This document shows, one piece after another, positions 12,930-14,293 of a stretch of DNA of 14,293 nt (position 1 is its first letter; every line of letters begins with the position of its first letter). The stretch is taken from positions 1 through 14,293 of the forward strand of contig JASHPC010000027.1 in assembly GCA_030038335.1 (NCBI GenBank). Direction: 5' to 3'. Position numbers and translations under genes: made by a program. This DNA comes from Vulcanimicrobiota bacterium (GTDB lineage Bacteria; Vulcanimicrobiota; Vulcanimicrobiia; Vulcanimicrobiales; Vulcanimicrobiaceae). The notes beneath the pieces were generated by a model. The model was given only the letters and a program-made list of their open reading frames with translations, ran no database searches and was not told the origin of the DNA.

Positions 12930-14293
12930 ATGTGCGGCGTCGTCGGCATCTTCGCTCCGGGACGTGATGCCGCGCGGCTCGCTTTTTTCGCGCTCTACGC
13001 GCTGCAGCACCGCGGCCAGGAGTCTGCGGGCATCGCCGCCTCGGACGGTACGGAGCTTCGGTCGCACAAAGCGATGGGCTTGCTCGGCGCGATCTTCGAC
13101 GAAACCGTGCTTGCGGATTTGCGCGGGCACGTGGCCGTCGGGCACACGCGATATTCGACGAGCGGCTCGTCGGCGGTCGTCAACGCGCAGCCGCTGCTCG
13201 AGCGCTCGGATATCGGCGGTTTTGCTTTCGCGCACAACGGAAACCTGACGAACACCGACGAGTTGCGCGCGTCGCTCTCGAGCTCTGTTGTACTCGAGGC
13301 GACGTCGGACTCGGAGGTTCTCGCGAAACTGCTCGTCTCCGACGAAGGCAGGCTCCTGGATCGCGTCGCGCGACTCATCGAGCGCGCACGCGGTGCCTAT
13401 TCGGTCGTGCTCTGCACGCCGAACGAGCTGTACGCGTTTCGCGATCCGTGGGGCGTGAGGCCCCTCTGCCTCGGAAGCCTTGAAGGCGGCGGATCCATCG
13501 TCGTTTCGGAATCCTGCGCGCTCGGAACGGTCGGCGCTCGGTTCGTTCGCGACATCGAGCCCGGCGAGATCGTGCGCATCGGCGCAGACGGCATAGAGTC
13601 CCGACAGATGGCAACGGCACAGGAACGTCCGGCGTTCTGCATGTTCGAGTATATTTATTTCGCGCGGCCGGATTCGCGATTCAACGGGCGCTCCGTCTAC
13701 ATGGCGCGCTACGAGATGGGACGTGCGCTTGCGCGGGAGCACGCGGTTGAAGCGGACGTCGTCATGGCGGTGCCGGATTCTGCAATCCCTGCCGGCATCG
13801 GGTACGCGGCAGAAGCGGGACTTCCATACGTCGAGGGACTGATCAAGAACCGGTACATCGGGCGCACCTTCATCAGCCCCGACCAGCAGATGCGCGAGCG
13901 CGGCGTGCAGCTCAAGTTCAATCCGCTCGTAGAGAATCTTTACGGCCAGCGCGTTGTCGTCGTCGACGACTCGATCGTGCGGGGAACGACGACGCCGCAC
14001 ATCGTAACCCTACTGCGCGAGGCTGGCGCACGTGAGGTGCATCTGCGGATCAGCTCGCCGCCGATACTGCACCCGTGTTATCTCGGCGTCGACATGGCGA
14101 CGCACGAAGAGCTCATTGCGGCGAACAACAGCGTCGAAGAAATCCGCGCGCATACGGGCGCCGACTCACTTGGCTATTTGAGTCTGGAGGCACTCGTCGG
14201 CGCGACGCAGCGGCGAGGAGAAGAGATGTGTCTCGGGTGCTTAACGGGCTCGTATCCGATCGTTCCCGAATCCTATCGGGAGCGCGTGTCTTC
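12930..14293 (+). CDS. purF: Amidophosphoribosyltransferase PurF, 3' end outside window
   Basis: PurF catalyses the first committed step, PRPP plus glutamine to phosphoribosylamine. The frame is open from ATG 12930 to the window edge (454 codons), so only a short C-terminus is missing. The Ntn-type nucleophile is Cys2 directly after Met (MCGVVGIF), so no propeptide is needed, unlike in Bacillus subtilis. Glutaminase motifs include ALQHRGQESAGI, GHTRYST and AHNGNLTN. The PRPP loop is VVVVDDSIVRGTT (342-354, D346 and D347). All four cysteines expected for a structural 4Fe-4S cluster in Bacillus-type PurF are present: C237 (FCMFEYIYFARPD), C383 (HPCYLG), and C434 and C437 (CLGC). The enzyme is therefore likely oxygen-sensitive. 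It lies 4 kb from the rest of the pur operon, on the same strand, separated by the convergent protease pair. Confidence 0.97.
   Translation, partial: MCGVVGIFAPGRDAARLAFFALYALQHRGQESAGIAASDGTELRSHKAMGLLGAIFDETVLADLRGHVAVGHTRYSTSGSSAVVNAQPLLERSDIGGFAFAHNGNLTNTDELRASLSSSVVLEATSDSEVLAKLLVSDEGRLLDRVARLIERARGAYSVVLCTPNELYAFRDPWGVRPLCLGSLEGGGSIVVSESCALGTVGARFVRDIEPGEIVRIGADGIESRQMATAQERPAFCMFEYIYFARPDSRFNGRSVYMARYEMGRALAREHAVEADVVMAVPDSAIPAGIGYAAEAGLPYVEGLIKNRYIGRTFISPDQQMRERGVQLKFNPLVENLYGQRVVVVDDSIVRGTTTPHIVTLLREAGAREVHLRISSPPILHPCYLGVDMATHEELIAANNSVEEIRAHTGADSLGYLSLEALVGATQRRGEEMCLGCLTGSYPIVPESYRERVS

Noticed and set aside
12924..14000. Long minus-strand open frame across purF.
   Set aside because: It is a shadow of PurF, which has all catalytic and Fe-S cluster residues on the + strand.

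Overview
The window is a GC-rich bacterial chromosome segment dominated by de novo purine synthesis genes. Three things point to Bacteria: Shine-Dalgarno sites (AGGAGG before tpx, AAGGAG before guaA, AGGAG before purF), a single-chain GuaA (archaea usually split it), and a bacterial BI-1 membrane protein with a Bacillus-type PurF. An uncultivated lineage such as Eremiobacterota (WPS-2) would fit the general look, but I cannot prove the taxonomy from the sequence.

Layout. Positions 1-8904 (+) form one tightly packed run: purL (5' end missing), purQ, a PurS-like gene, purP, an exported protein of unknown function, a second purP-like gene, tpx, guaA and purD. Most junctions are GTGA or ATGA stop/start overlaps, so the run is very probably one translationally coupled operon. 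Positions 8963-12164 (-) hold two tandem paralogous exported aspartic-protease-like proteins, one with intact and one with destroyed catalytic motifs. Positions 12265-14293 (+) hold a BI-1 family membrane protein followed 2 bp later by purF, which runs off the window.

How the genes work together. PurF makes phosphoribosylamine, PurD makes GAR, PurL/PurQ/PurS make FGAM, and GuaA converts XMP to GMP. The unusual part is the late pathway. Where bacteria normally use PurH for AICAR formylation, this operon carries an archaeal-type, formate- and ATP-dependent FAICAR synthetase (PurP) and a divergent second PurP-family protein that has lost the glycine-rich ATP loop and the PHGS motif. No purH or purO lies in the window, so the IMP cyclohydrolase is unknown or elsewhere.

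A second oddity is a 35-bp dispersed repeat present four times. One copy lies in frame inside purL, two in tandem in frame inside the PurS-like gene, and one between purD and the convergent protease gene. The three genic copies use the same reading frame and add the peptide PSTSLRYA(R/Q)DD, comparable in principle to the in-frame palindromic elements known from Rickettsia. Other points are an apparent ATC start codon for guaA, a thiol peroxidase without its resolving cysteine, and an exported protein between the two purP genes.
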